The notes beneath the pieces are model-generated. The model saw only the letters and a list, made by a program, of their open reading frames with translations, ran no database searches and was not told the DNA's origin. From Micromonospora inaquosa (GTDB lineage Bacteria > Actinomycetota > Actinomycetes > Mycobacteriales > Micromonosporaceae), in contig NZ_QGSZ01000263.1 of NCBI RefSeq assembly GCF_003857055.1, forward strand, positions 1 through 61,884: a stretch of DNA of 61,884 bases, written 5' to 3'. The translations under genes and the position numbers were made by a program. Positions 1 through 7,959 of the stretch are shown here, piece by piece (positions within the stretch are counted from its first letter, which is position 1; each line of letters opens with the position of its first letter).

Positions 1-1
1 C

Positions 2-103
2 ATCGCCTACCGTTTGCGCTGGTCAAACTGGCGACGCCGACACCAAGCATGCGCCAAACGAGCCCACTACGCCCGCCGCCTCAACCTCGAATTCCCACCA
101 TGA
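2..103 (+). CDS. IS transposase, C-terminal end (cut by the window edge)
   Basis: An open frame enters from the left edge without a start and ends at a TGA after 33 residues. It is rich in Arg, Trp and His, with a core reading RWSNWRRRHQACAKRAHYAR. This resembles the basic C-terminal tail of actinobacterial IS701/IS4-type DDE transposases. The catalytic residues would lie outside the window. The assignment rests on this short motif alone, so the family is uncertain. Its right-hand terminal inverted repeat could not be delimited. The minus-strand gene beside it appears to end inside this element. Confidence 0.45.
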   Translation: MAYRLRWSNWRRRHQACAKRAHYARRLNLEFPP

Positions 104-717
104 TCACGAATGGCGGCTGTCGTACTAGTGCCGGTAGGCCCTTTCGCGAGCGCCAGGACCAACGCCGGTGGCCCCGGTGCGGGACGGTCGGGCGGGCCGG
201 GCCGCTCTGCGGTGCGGGCGGTCGGCGTCGCCCGGCCCCGTTCCGGTGCCCGGCCTCCGGAGGTGCCCTGGGCGCCGCTGCGGGACACCGTCGCTGGCGT
301 GGGCGTCGACGGTGCCGGCGACAGTGGCGAGGCGACGCGGGCAGCCGGCGAAGCCGGGGTCGACGGCGCGGGTGTGGCCTGGGGCGATGACGACGGGGCT
401 CGGGTCGGCCGACTCGACGCGGTGGTGACGGGCTTGGTCGACAGTGTCGGCACCGTAACGGCCGACGGCAGGGGCAGCGGGTTCGTCGACGGTAGTGGCA
501 GAGGTACGACCGCGGTCGGCAACGGCAGCGGGACATCCAGCTGCACCTCGACGACATCGTCCACCGAAACCTCGATGGCCTCCGGTGAGGTGGTGACCTC
601 CACCAGCGGGAGCCGCAACGGCGGCGGCGGGTCGGCGTGGGCGGGGTCGGCACCCAACGCCGCGCCGAGCGCCGCCGCCCCGAGCGCCACCGGGGGGAGG
701 CTGTGCCTCAGCCGCAT
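67..717 (-). CDS. Putative secreted Pro/Thr-rich protein, C terminus probably lost to an IS
   Basis: The 216-residue frame starts with a plausible Sec signal peptide (about residues 1-29, ending near AHADPP). A hydrophobic Leu/Val/Pro-rich segment follows, then a long low-complexity Pro/Ala/Ser/Thr/Arg tail. An AGGGA lies about six bases before the ATG. The frame ends within the sequence that also encodes the transposase tail, so the native C terminus has probably been replaced by IS sequence. An overlapping plus-strand frame (110-892) is longer but has no signal peptide and poorer composition. No function is recognised. Confidence 0.4.
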   Translation of the reverse strand: MRLRHSLPPVALGAAALGAALGADPAHADPPPPLRLPLVEVTTSPEAIEVSVDDVVEVQLDVPLPLPTAVVPLPLPSTNPLPLPSAVTVPTLSTKPVTTASSRPTRAPSSSPQATPAPSTPASPAARVASPLSPAPSTPTPATVSRSGAQGTSGGRAPERGRATPTARTAERPGPPDRPAPGPPALVLALAKGPTGTSTTAAIRDHGGNSRLRRRA

Positions 718-813
718 GCCGTTCCCTGCATGTGCGGGGTCTTGCCCCGGGGAACCGAGGGCTACACCTTCCGTCGATGTCCGCAGTGAGCAATGTGGAC
801 CCGCCGAGAGTGT

Positions 814-2052
814 TCACACCCGGGCCTCGGTGGGTGCCGGTGTGGCGTCGAGCGGCAGGTCACGCAGCCGGCGGATCGGCGTCGACAGGTAGATGATCGG
901 GGACAGCACGGTGAGTGCCCCGAAGATCAGCAGGGTGGTGCGGGCACCGAGCGGCCCGGCCAGGATTCCGGCGAGCAGGCCACCCACCGGGATGGCGCCC
1001 CAGGAGACGAACTTGACCGTGGCGATCACCCGGGACAGCAGTTCCGGCGGGCTGGCGAGCATCCGGTACGTGCGGGTGGTCACGCTGAGCACCACTGTGG
1101 AACTGGCCAGAATGAGGTTCCCGACGACGAAGGCCAGGAATGCGGTGGTGCCGGTGCCCAGCGGGATGATGAGGGCGCCGACCACGCCGACGAAGGCCGC
1201 GATGATCAGGCCACGGGCGGTGCCGAAACGGTTGGTGAAGCGGGTCGTCAGCGCGGCGCCGACGAGCGTGCCGAGGCCGTCGGCGGCGATCAGCAGCCCG
1301 ACCATGAACGGCGGTGCGTGCAGCTCGCGCACCAGGTAGAACGGGAAGAGGGCCAGCATCGCGCCGCTGACGAAGTTCGTCGCCGTGGCGTCCCACATGG
1401 CCGGCCCGATGATCGGGTGTCGGAGCACGAAGTGCCAGCCCTCCCGGATCATCGTGACCATCGGTGGCCGCTCGGTCGGTCGCTGCACCCGCCGGGCCGG
1501 CAGGGTGCGCAGCAGCACTGCGGAGAGCAGATAGCTGACGGCGTCCACGAGGAGCGTCGGCACCGCACCCAGCACCTGCACCGCGAGACCGCCCAGGGAC
1601 GGCCCGCCCAGCGCGGTGGCGGCATGCGTACCGGAGGTGAGGCTGTTGCGGGCCTGCAACTGCGCGGCCGGCACGATCTCCGGTAGGAAGGTCTGGTTCG
1701 CCACGTCGAACAGCACGTTGGCGAAGCTCACCACCAGGGCGACCGCGATCAGTTGGGCCACCGTCAGCAGGTCGAACCACCAGGCCAGCGGGACCGACGC
1801 GATGGCCAGGGCCCGCACCAGGTCCAGGCCGACCTGCATGCCGCGCAGCGGCACGCGCTGCACGATCACTCCCGCCGGCAGGCTGATCAGCAGGTACGCC
1901 AGGTAGCTCGCCGCCGTGATCAGGCCCATCTCGAAGGCCGACGCGCCGAGCACGGTCAGCGCGGTCAGTGGTAGGGCCAGCGTGCCGACCGCCGACCCGA
2001 GGTGACTTGTCGTGCCGGCGACCCACCACCGCCAGAAAGCAGTAAGTCCCAT
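814..2052 (-). CDS. MFS transporter, EntS/MFS_3-like drug or siderophore exporter
   Basis: The 412-residue protein has about twelve hydrophobic segments, beginning with FWRWWVAGTTSHLGSAVGTL. The N-terminal half has the loop pattern of the MFS_3 (enterobactin-exporter-like) group, for example PAGVIVQRVPLRG and NVLFDVANQTFLPEIVPAAQL. It should be a proton-driven exporter in the cytoplasmic membrane; the substrate cannot be told. The start at 2052 (MGLTAF) is preferred because upstream codons give an Arg/Pro-rich stretch unlike the family. A GTG four codons earlier is also possible. It is transcribed away from the hydrolase at 2230, so they share a divergent promoter region. Confidence 0.85.
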   Translation of the reverse strand: MGLTAFWRWWVAGTTSHLGSAVGTLALPLTALTVLGASAFEMGLITAASYLAYLLISLPAGVIVQRVPLRGMQVGLDLVRALAIASVPLAWWFDLLTVAQLIAVALVVSFANVLFDVANQTFLPEIVPAAQLQARNSLTSGTHAATALGGPSLGGLAVQVLGAVPTLLVDAVSYLLSAVLLRTLPARRVQRPTERPPMVTMIREGWHFVLRHPIIGPAMWDATATNFVSGAMLALFPFYLVRELHAPPFMVGLLIAADGLGTLVGAALTTRFTNRFGTARGLIIAAFVGVVGALIIPLGTGTTAFLAFVVGNLILASSTVVLSVTTRTYRMLASPPELLSRVIATVKFVSWGAIPVGGLLAGILAGPLGARTTLLIFGALTVLSPIIYLSTPIRRLRDLPLDATPAPTEARV

Positions 2053-2070
2053 AATGGAACTCACTATAGG
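2052..2070 (+). other. T7-promoter-like AT-rich motif
   Basis: TAATGGAACTCACTATAGG matches the 19-base core of the bacteriophage T7 class III promoter at 16 positions. The three mismatches are consecutive (bases 5-7), and ACTCACTATAGG is exact. It points toward the hydrolase at 2230 and overlaps the first base of the MFS start codon. No T7-type RNA polymerase is encoded here. It may be chance, or part of the AT-rich divergent promoter. Confidence 0.2.
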
Positions 2071-2229
2071 TGTGCCTGGAGAAAGGCGTCGACCCCGCCG
2101 CCGCGGGCTCGGCCGACCACGTCGGTCACCAGCCAGTCGGACCGGACGTTTCACCTTCGCGGAACGGGTATCCAGGCGTACCAGTGCGACCGACGGTGAA
2201 CAGGTTCACGGAGTGAGGGGGCACCTGTC

Positions 2230-2943
2230 ATGCCTGATCCACAGCCCACCATCGTGCTCGTGCACGGCGCGTTCGCCGAGTCGGCGAGCTGGAACGGAGT
2301 GCTCGAGCGGCTGGGCGCCGCGTACAACTCCGTGGCCGTCGCGAACCCGCTGCGCAGCGTCGCAGGCGACGCCGCGTACGTGCGGGATGTCGTCCGTGGG
2401 ATCGGCGGACCGGTCGTCCTCGTCGGTCACTCGTACGGCGGCATGGTGATCACGCAGGCCGCAGACGGCGACACCTCGGTGCGGGCCCTCGTGTACGTCA
2501 ACGCCTTCGCCCCGGACACCGGTGAGTCGGCGTTGATGCTGTCGGCGAAGTTCCCCGGCAGCACCCTCGCCGACACGCTGGTGCAGTACCCGGTGTCGAC
2601 CGGTGGCAACGAGGTGGCGATCGGCCAGGACCAGTACCACGCGCAGTTCTGCGCGGACGTGTCGAACAACATGGCCGCGCTGATGGCCCGGACCCAGCGA
2701 CCGATCACCGAAGAGGGCCTGGGCGGCAAGCTCATCGGCGACCCCGCCTGGCGATCGCTGCCGAGCTGGTTCGTGTTCGGGGACGCCGACAAGAACATCC
2801 CGGTCGACGCACACCGGTTCATGGCCGAGCGGGCCAACCCCCGGGGGCAACGCGAGATCGTCGGTGGATCGCACGCGATGGCGGTGGCCCAACCGAGCGA
2901 GGTCGCCGAGACGATCATCGAGGCGGTTCGGGGCGTGAGCTGA
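2230..2943 (+). CDS. Alpha/beta-fold hydrolase
   Basis: The 237-residue protein has the oxyanion motif LVHGAF near residue 12 and the nucleophile elbow GHSYGG with Ser68. The acid is probably the Asp in VFGDADKNIP, and the His lies in GGSHAMAVAQP. It belongs to the group of small cytosolic hydrolases similar to plant methylesterases and hydroxynitrile lyases; the substrate is unknown. A GAGGGGG lies upstream of the ATG at 2230. It is divergent from the MFS exporter, with about 180 bases between them. The product is soluble, with no signal peptide. Confidence 0.88.
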   Translation: MPDPQPTIVLVHGAFAESASWNGVLERLGAAYNSVAVANPLRSVAGDAAYVRDVVRGIGGPVVLVGHSYGGMVITQAADGDTSVRALVYVNAFAPDTGESALMLSAKFPGSTLADTLVQYPVSTGGNEVAIGQDQYHAQFCADVSNNMAALMARTQRPITEEGLGGKLIGDPAWRSLPSWFVFGDADKNIPVDAHRFMAERANPRGQREIVGGSHAMAVAQPSEVAETIIEAVRGVS

Positions 2944-3008
2944 CGGTCCGGACGGGCGGCTGACGGTGGGCCGACGACGAGCGGTCGCCGGCCCACCCGG
3001 ATTGCTGT

Positions 3009-4892
3009 CTAGCGGACCCGCAGCTGCTGATGGACCGCTGCGGTGGGGGCGTGCACCGGGTCACCGGAGTAGGCGACGTGCACCGGGTACGTCCCAGCGG
3101 AGAGCCCGTCGGTCGGCAGCTCGACGACGACCGCGCCGCCGTGGAGCGCAACGACCTGGGTCGCGCCGGCGAAGGTGACGGCGACTTCGCCGGTCACCTG
3201 CGAAGCCTTCGGGTGCGCACGCTGTGCCCGCACGTCGACGGTCAGGGTGAACGTGTCACCGTGGACGACCGAGGCAGGCGCGGCCTTCGCCTTCACCACG
3301 ACCCGTGCCGGGCCCGGTGGCGTCAGGGTGACCTGGGCGGACCGTGACTTGGTCGGATCGACCACCGACGTCGCCACGACGGTGAGCGACGACGCGGTCT
3401 CCGCGGCGGCGACCGAGAGCAGACCCGCCGCGGAGATGGTGGTGTCCGGGGAGGTCGCTCCCTGGACCGACCACGTCACCGCCGGGCTCACCCCCTCGTT
3501 GGTCGTCACCTGGGAGGTGAACTGCCTGGCCCAGTTCCAGCCCTTCGTCAGGTTCACCGTCGTGGGCGTCACCGACACGGAGTCGACCCCCGACCACAGG
3601 TGATCCCGGGCGAAGATGGTGAACAGTTGGCCGGCCGTCATCCCGTCGTGCGCGCCGGGGACCTGGGTCGTCGCGGCTGCGTAGCCCCGGGCCCGGAAGT
3701 TGTCCGCGATGGCGTTCTGGGCGTTGAGGTTGCCCTCGAAGACGCCGTTGCCGAGGAAGACGGAGAGCTCATCGTCCCCGACCGCGTTCGCGATGGTGTC
3801 GTAGTCCTGGGTGGTGAGGGACGGGTTGCCGGAGAAGTGTCCGTAGAACGCGAAGGTGGTCGGGTAGTTCTTGATGACGACGCCGCCCGTCATCCCGCCG
3901 TACGAGAACCCGGCGTAGGCGCGCCCGGAGCGCTCGGTCGAGACGTTGTAGCCGCCCTCGATGAGGGGAAGGATCGTCTGGACCAGGTTGTTGGCCGCGT
4001 TGGTCTGGTTGTAGGAGGCGAAGCCGAGGCTGGTGCCCGTGAAGTGGTTGCCCATGGTGACGACCACCGTGGGTTCGATCTCGCCCTTGGCGATCATGTT
4101 GTCCAGGATGTTCGGGACGTTCGCGGGGACCATGAAGTCGGTCTCGTCGCCGAAGATGCCGTGGGCGAGATACGCGACCTTGTACGGCTGCGCGCGGTTG
4201 GCGTCGTAGTTGGCCGGGAGGTAGACGCCGAGGTAGTGGCCGCTGTCGCCCAGGATGGTGGTGTACGGGATGTACTGGACCGTTCCCCGCTTCGCGCGGT
4301 CGGCCACCGGCACCTCGTAGTCCGCACGCTCCTTCAGCACCGGGTCGTTCTGCTTCTCGGCGTACGGCACGTACACGGCATCGAGGACGTCGTTGTTCCT
4401 GACCCGGAACGAGGACTCGCCCGGCGGCCGAGGGTTTGTCGAGGCGGGATCCCAGATGCGCTTGTTCTCCCAGCCCTGCGTCGGGTCCCAGACCCGGTAC
4501 CAGTAGCTGAGACCTCCGGCGTGCAGCGGAACGGAGACCGACCAGTTGCCCTTCGGGTCCCTGGTCATGTCCCGGAGGAACTCGGTGCCTCCGGCGTGGT
4601 AGCGCCCCGGCTGCCACTCTTCCGGCTGATAGCGCGTGGTGCCGGTGTTGACGTCGAGCAGCGTCAGGTCTCCGGCAAGGCGTACCTGGGTGGCGTGGGG
4701 ATTGCGGTAGACGAACGTGACGGTGTAGCCGGTGGGTGAGTTGCGGTCCGCCTTGACGGTCGCGCCCTGAGCGATCGTGGGCCTGCCGGCGGCGGCAGCT
4801 GGCGCGGGGACGACGGCCCCCGCCCCGAGTGCCGTGAACGCGAGAATCGAGATCGCAAGCCGGAGCCTGCGTCTCCCGGTCGTTTCCCTCAT
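3009..4892 (-). CDS. Secreted CE1-type esterase with N-terminal E-set and C-terminal Ig-like domains
   Basis: The 627-residue protein starts at 4892, after an AGAGGAG site; longer upstream frames are not credible. A signal peptide spans about residues 1-35. A CBM48/E-set-like beta-sandwich (about 40-165) precedes an esterase domain (PF00756, about 195-420) with nucleophile Ser330 in GFSYGG and His in VPGAHDG. Two Ig-like modules follow: a Big_2-like one (about 435-520) and a bacterial Ig repeat to the end. Enzymes of this type release feruloyl or acetyl groups from plant polysaccharides. It faces the hydrolase at 2230 tail to tail. A palindrome at 4965 lies in its promoter region. The exact ester is unknown. 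Confidence 0.85.
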   Translation of the reverse strand: MRETTGRRRLRLAISILAFTALGAGAVVPAPAAAAGRPTIAQGATVKADRNSPTGYTVTFVYRNPHATQVRLAGDLTLLDVNTGTTRYQPEEWQPGRYHAGGTEFLRDMTRDPKGNWSVSVPLHAGGLSYWYRVWDPTQGWENKRIWDPASTNPRPPGESSFRVRNNDVLDAVYVPYAEKQNDPVLKERADYEVPVADRAKRGTVQYIPYTTILGDSGHYLGVYLPANYDANRAQPYKVAYLAHGIFGDETDFMVPANVPNILDNMIAKGEIEPTVVVTMGNHFTGTSLGFASYNQTNAANNLVQTILPLIEGGYNVSTERSGRAYAGFSYGGMTGGVVIKNYPTTFAFYGHFSGNPSLTTQDYDTIANAVGDDELSVFLGNGVFEGNLNAQNAIADNFRARGYAAATTQVPGAHDGMTAGQLFTIFARDHLWSGVDSVSVTPTTVNLTKGWNWARQFTSQVTTNEGVSPAVTWSVQGATSPDTTISAAGLLSVAAAETASSLTVVATSVVDPTKSRSAQVTLTPPGPARVVVKAKAAPASVVHGDTFTLTVDVRAQRAHPKASQVTGEVAVTFAGATQVVALHGGAVVVELPTDGLSAGTYPVHVAYSGDPVHAPTAAVHQQLRVR

Positions 4893-4964
4893 GCGCGGAG
4901 ACTCCTCTGTGGTCGCTCGTCGCGGTCTGGCTCGGGCACTGGCAGTCGAGGGCTTCGATGGGAC

Positions 4965-4980
4965 GCTAAATCGAATTAGC
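4965..4980. promoter_or_regulatory. Palindromic operator upstream of the CE1 esterase
   Basis: GCTAAATCGAATTAGC is a near-perfect inverted repeat (GCTAA / TTAGC arms) in an otherwise GC-rich leader, about 75 bases upstream of the esterase start. The half-sites are the same as in the tandem operator at 7908-7943, so the TetR regulator at 8789 is one candidate. It also has a CG centre as in LacI sites. Confidence 0.5.
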
Positions 4981-5129
4981 ATCCGGAAGTGTGGCCGGAT
5001 ACGTCGTTCGATGTCAAGGGTGCCCAGCGTCGGGGCCGGCCGGCGCCCGGTCACCGGGTCGATGGGCGCGGCGCCGGCAGCCTGCGGATTCACCCAACTG
5101 GCGGCTGCTCGGGTGGCAAGGTGACCTTC

Positions 5130-5522
5130 ATGAACCGCAAGCACGTCGAGGACTGGCTCGCCGCCTACGAGCAGGTCTGGCGGACGCCGGGTACGGACGC
5201 CCTGGTCACGATCTTCACCGCGGACGCGAGCTACCAGCAGGGGCCGTACTGGACGCCCGTCGTCGGCCTGCCGGCCATCGCCGGGATATGGGAGAAGCAG
5301 CGCAAGGGTCCCGACGAGGTGTTCCAGATGACCACCGACATCATCGCGGTCGATGGCGACACCGCCGTGTCGCGCCAGGAGGTCCGCTACGGCGACCCGG
5401 TCGAGCAGGAGTACCGCGATCTGTGGGTCATGCGGTTCGCCGACGACGGGCGGTGTCGGTCATTCGAGGAGTGGCCGTTCTGGCCGGGACAGCAGCCCGC
5501 CGAGCCTTCGGACGGATCGTGA
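5130..5522 (+). CDS. SnoaL-like / nuclear transport factor 2 fold protein
   Basis: The 130-residue protein starts MNRKHVEDWLAAYEQVWRTPG, the usual opening helix of SnoaL-like (NTF2-fold) proteins. It continues with FTADASYQQGPYWTPVVGLPAI and a C-terminal strand ending in FEEWPFWPGQ. Proteins of this fold are small cone-shaped barrels acting as isomerases, hydrolases or ligand binders; no specific reaction can be read here. The ATG at 5130 is supported by AAGGTG. A longer in-frame extension to 4989 has no family support. It is divergent from the CE1 esterase. Confidence 0.8.
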   Translation: MNRKHVEDWLAAYEQVWRTPGTDALVTIFTADASYQQGPYWTPVVGLPAIAGIWEKQRKGPDEVFQMTTDIIAVDGDTAVSRQEVRYGDPVEQEYRDLWVMRFADDGRCRSFEEWPFWPGQQPAEPSDGS

Positions 5523-5686
5523 CCGGGGAGCCCGCCGAGCTGACCTCACCGAGGTCAGACGGCCATCAGCCAGCATCGGCCCGTCGCGCCGGGGCGCATG
5601 GTTCCGTCTGGTGGTGTGCCCCGTCACGGATGTGGGCATGGTCAGGACGTTGGGGTGCAGCGAGGTCGCTGCTACAGTCAAGATTG

Positions 5687-5698
5687 TTGCGGCCGCAA
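5687..5698. promoter_or_regulatory. Palindrome in the wrbA promoter
   Basis: TTGCGGCCGCAA is a perfect 12-base palindrome flanked by AT-rich sequence, 39 bases before the WrbA start. Its position is typical for a repressor site of a redox-responsive (MarR, HxlR or TetR) regulator. No regulator is encoded directly next to it. Confidence 0.4.
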
Positions 5699-5736
5699 AT
5701 TTATCAGCGGCAACTACTTTGTGAAGGATGCTTCCG

Positions 5737-6336
5737 ATGACCAAGCTCTCTGTCATCTACTACTCGTCCACCGGCACCCTGCACGCCATGGCCAAGCGTC
5801 TCGCCGAGGCTGGCGAGAAGGCCGGCGCCGAGGTGCGACTGCGTCAGGTCCCGGAGCTCGCCCCGGCCGAGGCCATCGCCTCCAACGCGGCCTGGAGCCA
5901 GCACTTCGACTCCACCAAGAACGAGCCGAAGGCGACCGCCGACGACGTCGTCTGGGCAGACGCGGTGCTGTTCGGCACGCCCACCCGTTACGGCAACGTG
6001 GCCAGCCAGCTCAAGCAGTTCCTCGACACCCTCGGCCCGCAGTGGGCGCAGGGGCTGCTCGTCGACAAGGTGTATGCCGGCTTCACCGCCTCCATGACCG
6101 CCCACGGCGGCCAGGAGTCGACTCTTCTCGCGCTCTACAACACCGTCCACCACTTCGGCGGTCTGGTCGTCGCACCTGGCTACACCGACCCGTTGAAGTT
6201 CGTCGACGGCAACCCGTACGGCGTCTCGCACGTCACCGGCGGCAACAACGACGCTCCGCTGGGCGACGCCCAGTTCGCTGCCCTCGACCACATGGCTCAG
6301 CGGGTCGTCAAGATCGCCGGGAAGCTCAACGCCTGA
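5737..6336 (+). CDS. wrbA: NAD(P)H:quinone oxidoreductase, WrbA family
   Basis: The 199-residue flavodoxin-fold protein opens KLSVIYYSSTGTLHAMAK, the FMN phosphate loop. It carries the WrbA signatures FGTPTRYGNVASQLKQFLD and the later GGLVVAPGYTDP. WrbA enzymes reduce quinones by two electrons with NAD(P)H and FMN, preventing redox cycling. The ATG at 5737 has AAGGA eight bases upstream; the in-frame ATG at 5728 would sit directly on that site. A strong hairpin follows. It probably forms a single-gene transcript controlled by the palindrome at 5687. Confidence 0.93.
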   Translation: MTKLSVIYYSSTGTLHAMAKRLAEAGEKAGAEVRLRQVPELAPAEAIASNAAWSQHFDSTKNEPKATADDVVWADAVLFGTPTRYGNVASQLKQFLDTLGPQWAQGLLVDKVYAGFTASMTAHGGQESTLLALYNTVHHFGGLVVAPGYTDPLKFVDGNPYGVSHVTGGNNDAPLGDAQFAALDHMAQRVVKIAGKLNA

Positions 6337-6387
6337 GCGCGCTGCCGCCGAGCCGGACGCACGCCTCGACGTGCGCGCAGAGCTGGG

Positions 6388-6423
6388 CGAGGGCCGGCCT
6401 CCCGCGAAGGGGGCCGGCCCTCG
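6388..6423. terminator. Bidirectional terminator hairpin
   Basis: Perfect 12-base arms, CGAGGGCCGGCC and its complement, flank a 12-base loop between the convergent wrbA and methyltransferase genes. There is no U-tract, as is common for actinobacterial terminators. Confidence 0.75.
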
Positions 6424-6429
6424 GCGCCC

Positions 6430-7032
6430 TCACACCACGACCGCGGCCATCGCCGCATGGGGTCGGTGCTGGTCGTCGCCGGGTCGGGGTAGGCGTTCGA
6501 CCTCCCGGAAACCGGCGCGGGTGAGTCGCTCCGAGAACTCGTCGAGCGGCCACCGGTAGGCGGTCACGACCTTGTGGTCGAAGGCGCCGACCTCGTCGGC
6601 GGTGAAGGTGCCCAGCACCAACCGTCCCGCCGGGGCCAACACCCGCCGGAACTCCTTGAGTACGCCGTCGAGCTCCGGCGGCGGCAGGTGGATCAACGAG
6701 TACCAGGCCAGGATGCCGTCGATGGAGCCGTCGGCGACGTCGAGGTGGGTCAGCGACCCGAGCTGGAAGTCGACGTCCGGGTGGGATGCGCGCGCATGCG
6801 CGATGAACTCGGGGACCAGGTCGATGCCGGCCGCGTCGACGCCCAGCGCTCGAAGGTAGCCGGTGATGTGGCCGGGTCCGCAGCCCAGATCGAGGACCGG
6901 GCCCGCTCGACCCGTCAGGTGGCGCTCGATGAAGGCGAGGTCGTCCGGGTGTACCTGCTCACTGGTGCCGAACATGCTGATGTAGAGCTCCGCGACGGAC
7001 GTGTAAGCCTGCCGCACCGTGTCCGTTTCCAT
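6430..7032 (-). CDS. Class I SAM-dependent methyltransferase
   Basis: The 200-residue protein has motif I VLDLGCGPGHITGYL (about 46-60), the acidic post-motif AGIDLVPEF, and motif IV/post-IV SIDGILAWYSLIHLPPPEL and LKEFRRVLAPAGRLVLGTF. This is the Methyltransf_11/25 fold of small-molecule methyltransferases. The substrate is not evident. The start is the ATG at 7032; the opening sequence DTVRQAYTSVAELY is normal for the family. The gene is convergent with wrbA and divergent from the lipoprotein-like gene at 7086. Confidence 0.88.
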   Translation of the reverse strand: METDTVRQAYTSVAELYISMFGTSEQVHPDDLAFIERHLTGRAGPVLDLGCGPGHITGYLRALGVDAAGIDLVPEFIAHARASHPDVDFQLGSLTHLDVADGSIDGILAWYSLIHLPPPELDGVLKEFRRVLAPAGRLVLGTFTADEVGAFDHKVVTAYRWPLDEFSERLTRAGFREVERLPRPGDDQHRPHAAMAAVVV

Positions 7033-7085
7033 CGCGGCACTATACGGGTCCCCAAGCCTTGCTTAACTCGCCTACCGTGACGTCC

Positions 7086-7883
7086 ATGACACGTCGAGCC
7101 GCGCTGGCCGGCATTTCTGCGGGCCTTCTCCTGCTGGTTTGCTGGATGGGCACGCGGACGGAGGACGAACCCGAACCTCGAACTGCCCCCCGGACGACCG
7201 CCAGCGCTGATGTGGCCAGCGCTGATGCTTCCACGACCGCCGAGGCGATCGGTCTGCTGCGGGCGGGCACGGCGTTCGTCAATCAGACGAGTTATCGCAG
7301 CGACGTCGATATCGCCAGTCAGATCGCGTCACTGTCGCACACCGACACCGTCAACAAGCGGATGCACACGACGATCACGGCACCGGGTGGAACGATCGAG
7401 ATCCGGATGATCGACGATGACGTCTACCTGAACCCCGGCCAGCTCCTTCAGGGCGTGGGCGACGAATGGCTGGTCCTCGACCCGGCTCGGGTGCCGTCGG
7501 ACTTCGCTCTGAGCTTCGCGCCGGGCAAGAACGACTCCGGCGGCTCGGCTCGCCTCATCGCCGCGATCGTCACCGCCCGTGCGGACGGCGGTCAGATCAC
7601 CGGGACGATCGACGTGACCCGGATCGGCGCCGGTAACGGGATCAGTTTCCGGCCCGGTCCCGGTGGTGTTTTCCCGGACAGCGCACGAAGCCACGCGTTC
7701 CGGGCAACGCTGGACGCCGAGGGTCGGCTGGTCAGCTTCCTGTTGCCGGAGGCCAGCGGGTTGCCCAACGCGTCCCTGCGCTACAGCGACTTCGGCACGA
7801 CAGTCACTGTCGTACGGCCGTCCGGCGCCGTCGTCGCCCCTGATGCCGTCTATCCCCAGCTCGGCATGGGTGGGGGCCGGTAG
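7086..7883 (+). CDS. Exported LppX/LprG-like protein, probably membrane-attached
   Basis: The 265-residue protein begins MTRRAALAGISAGLLLLVCW, a basic and hydrophobic leader ending in a Cys, so it may be a lipoprotein. The lipobox (LLVC) lacks the usual small residue at -1, so an uncleaved anchor is also possible. A disordered acidic/Thr segment leads to a mixed-strand domain (about 60-250) with patterns such as GTIEIRMIDDDVYLNPGQLL and LTLVSFLLPEAS-type strands. This resembles mycobacterial LppX/LprAFG proteins that bind lipids. A TTG nine codons upstream is possible but less likely. Confidence 0.65.
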   Translation: MTRRAALAGISAGLLLLVCWMGTRTEDEPEPRTAPRTTASADVASADASTTAEAIGLLRAGTAFVNQTSYRSDVDIASQIASLSHTDTVNKRMHTTITAPGGTIEIRMIDDDVYLNPGQLLQGVGDEWLVLDPARVPSDFALSFAPGKNDSGGSARLIAAIVTARADGGQITGTIDVTRIGAGNGISFRPGPGGVFPDSARSHAFRATLDAEGRLVSFLLPEASGLPNASLRYSDFGTTVTVVRPSGAVVAPDAVYPQLGMGGGR

Positions 7884-7907
7884 CGGCGTCAGGTACTTGC
7901 GCCCTCT

Positions 7908-7943
7908 GGCTAATGGGGTTAGCCTCTAGCTAATCGCATTAGC
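7908..7943. promoter_or_regulatory. Tandem operator for the adjacent TetR regulator
   Basis: Two related palindromes lie just before the hydrolase start: GGCTAATGGGGTTAGCC (7908-7924, six-base perfect arms) and GCTAATCGCATTAGC (7929-7943). Their centres are 20 bases apart, two helical turns, placing two dimers on one face. They occupy the expected promoter/leader of the 7960-9379 operon. Confidence 0.75.
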
Positions 7944-7959
7944 CAGTCTTGGAGGCGTC

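Noticed and set aside
110..892. Plus-strand frame opposite the secreted Pro-rich protein
   Set aside because: It is Gly/Ser/Ala-rich with no leader, domain or ribosome site, and it overlaps the end of the MFS gene.
3600..4739. Plus-strand frame opposite the CE1 esterase
   Set aside because: It is a shadow of the esterase, which has catalytic motifs and a signal peptide.
5687..5698. NotI-containing palindrome as possible cloning artefact
   Set aside because: The surrounding sequence is continuous with the genomic wrbA promoter and shows no vector features.
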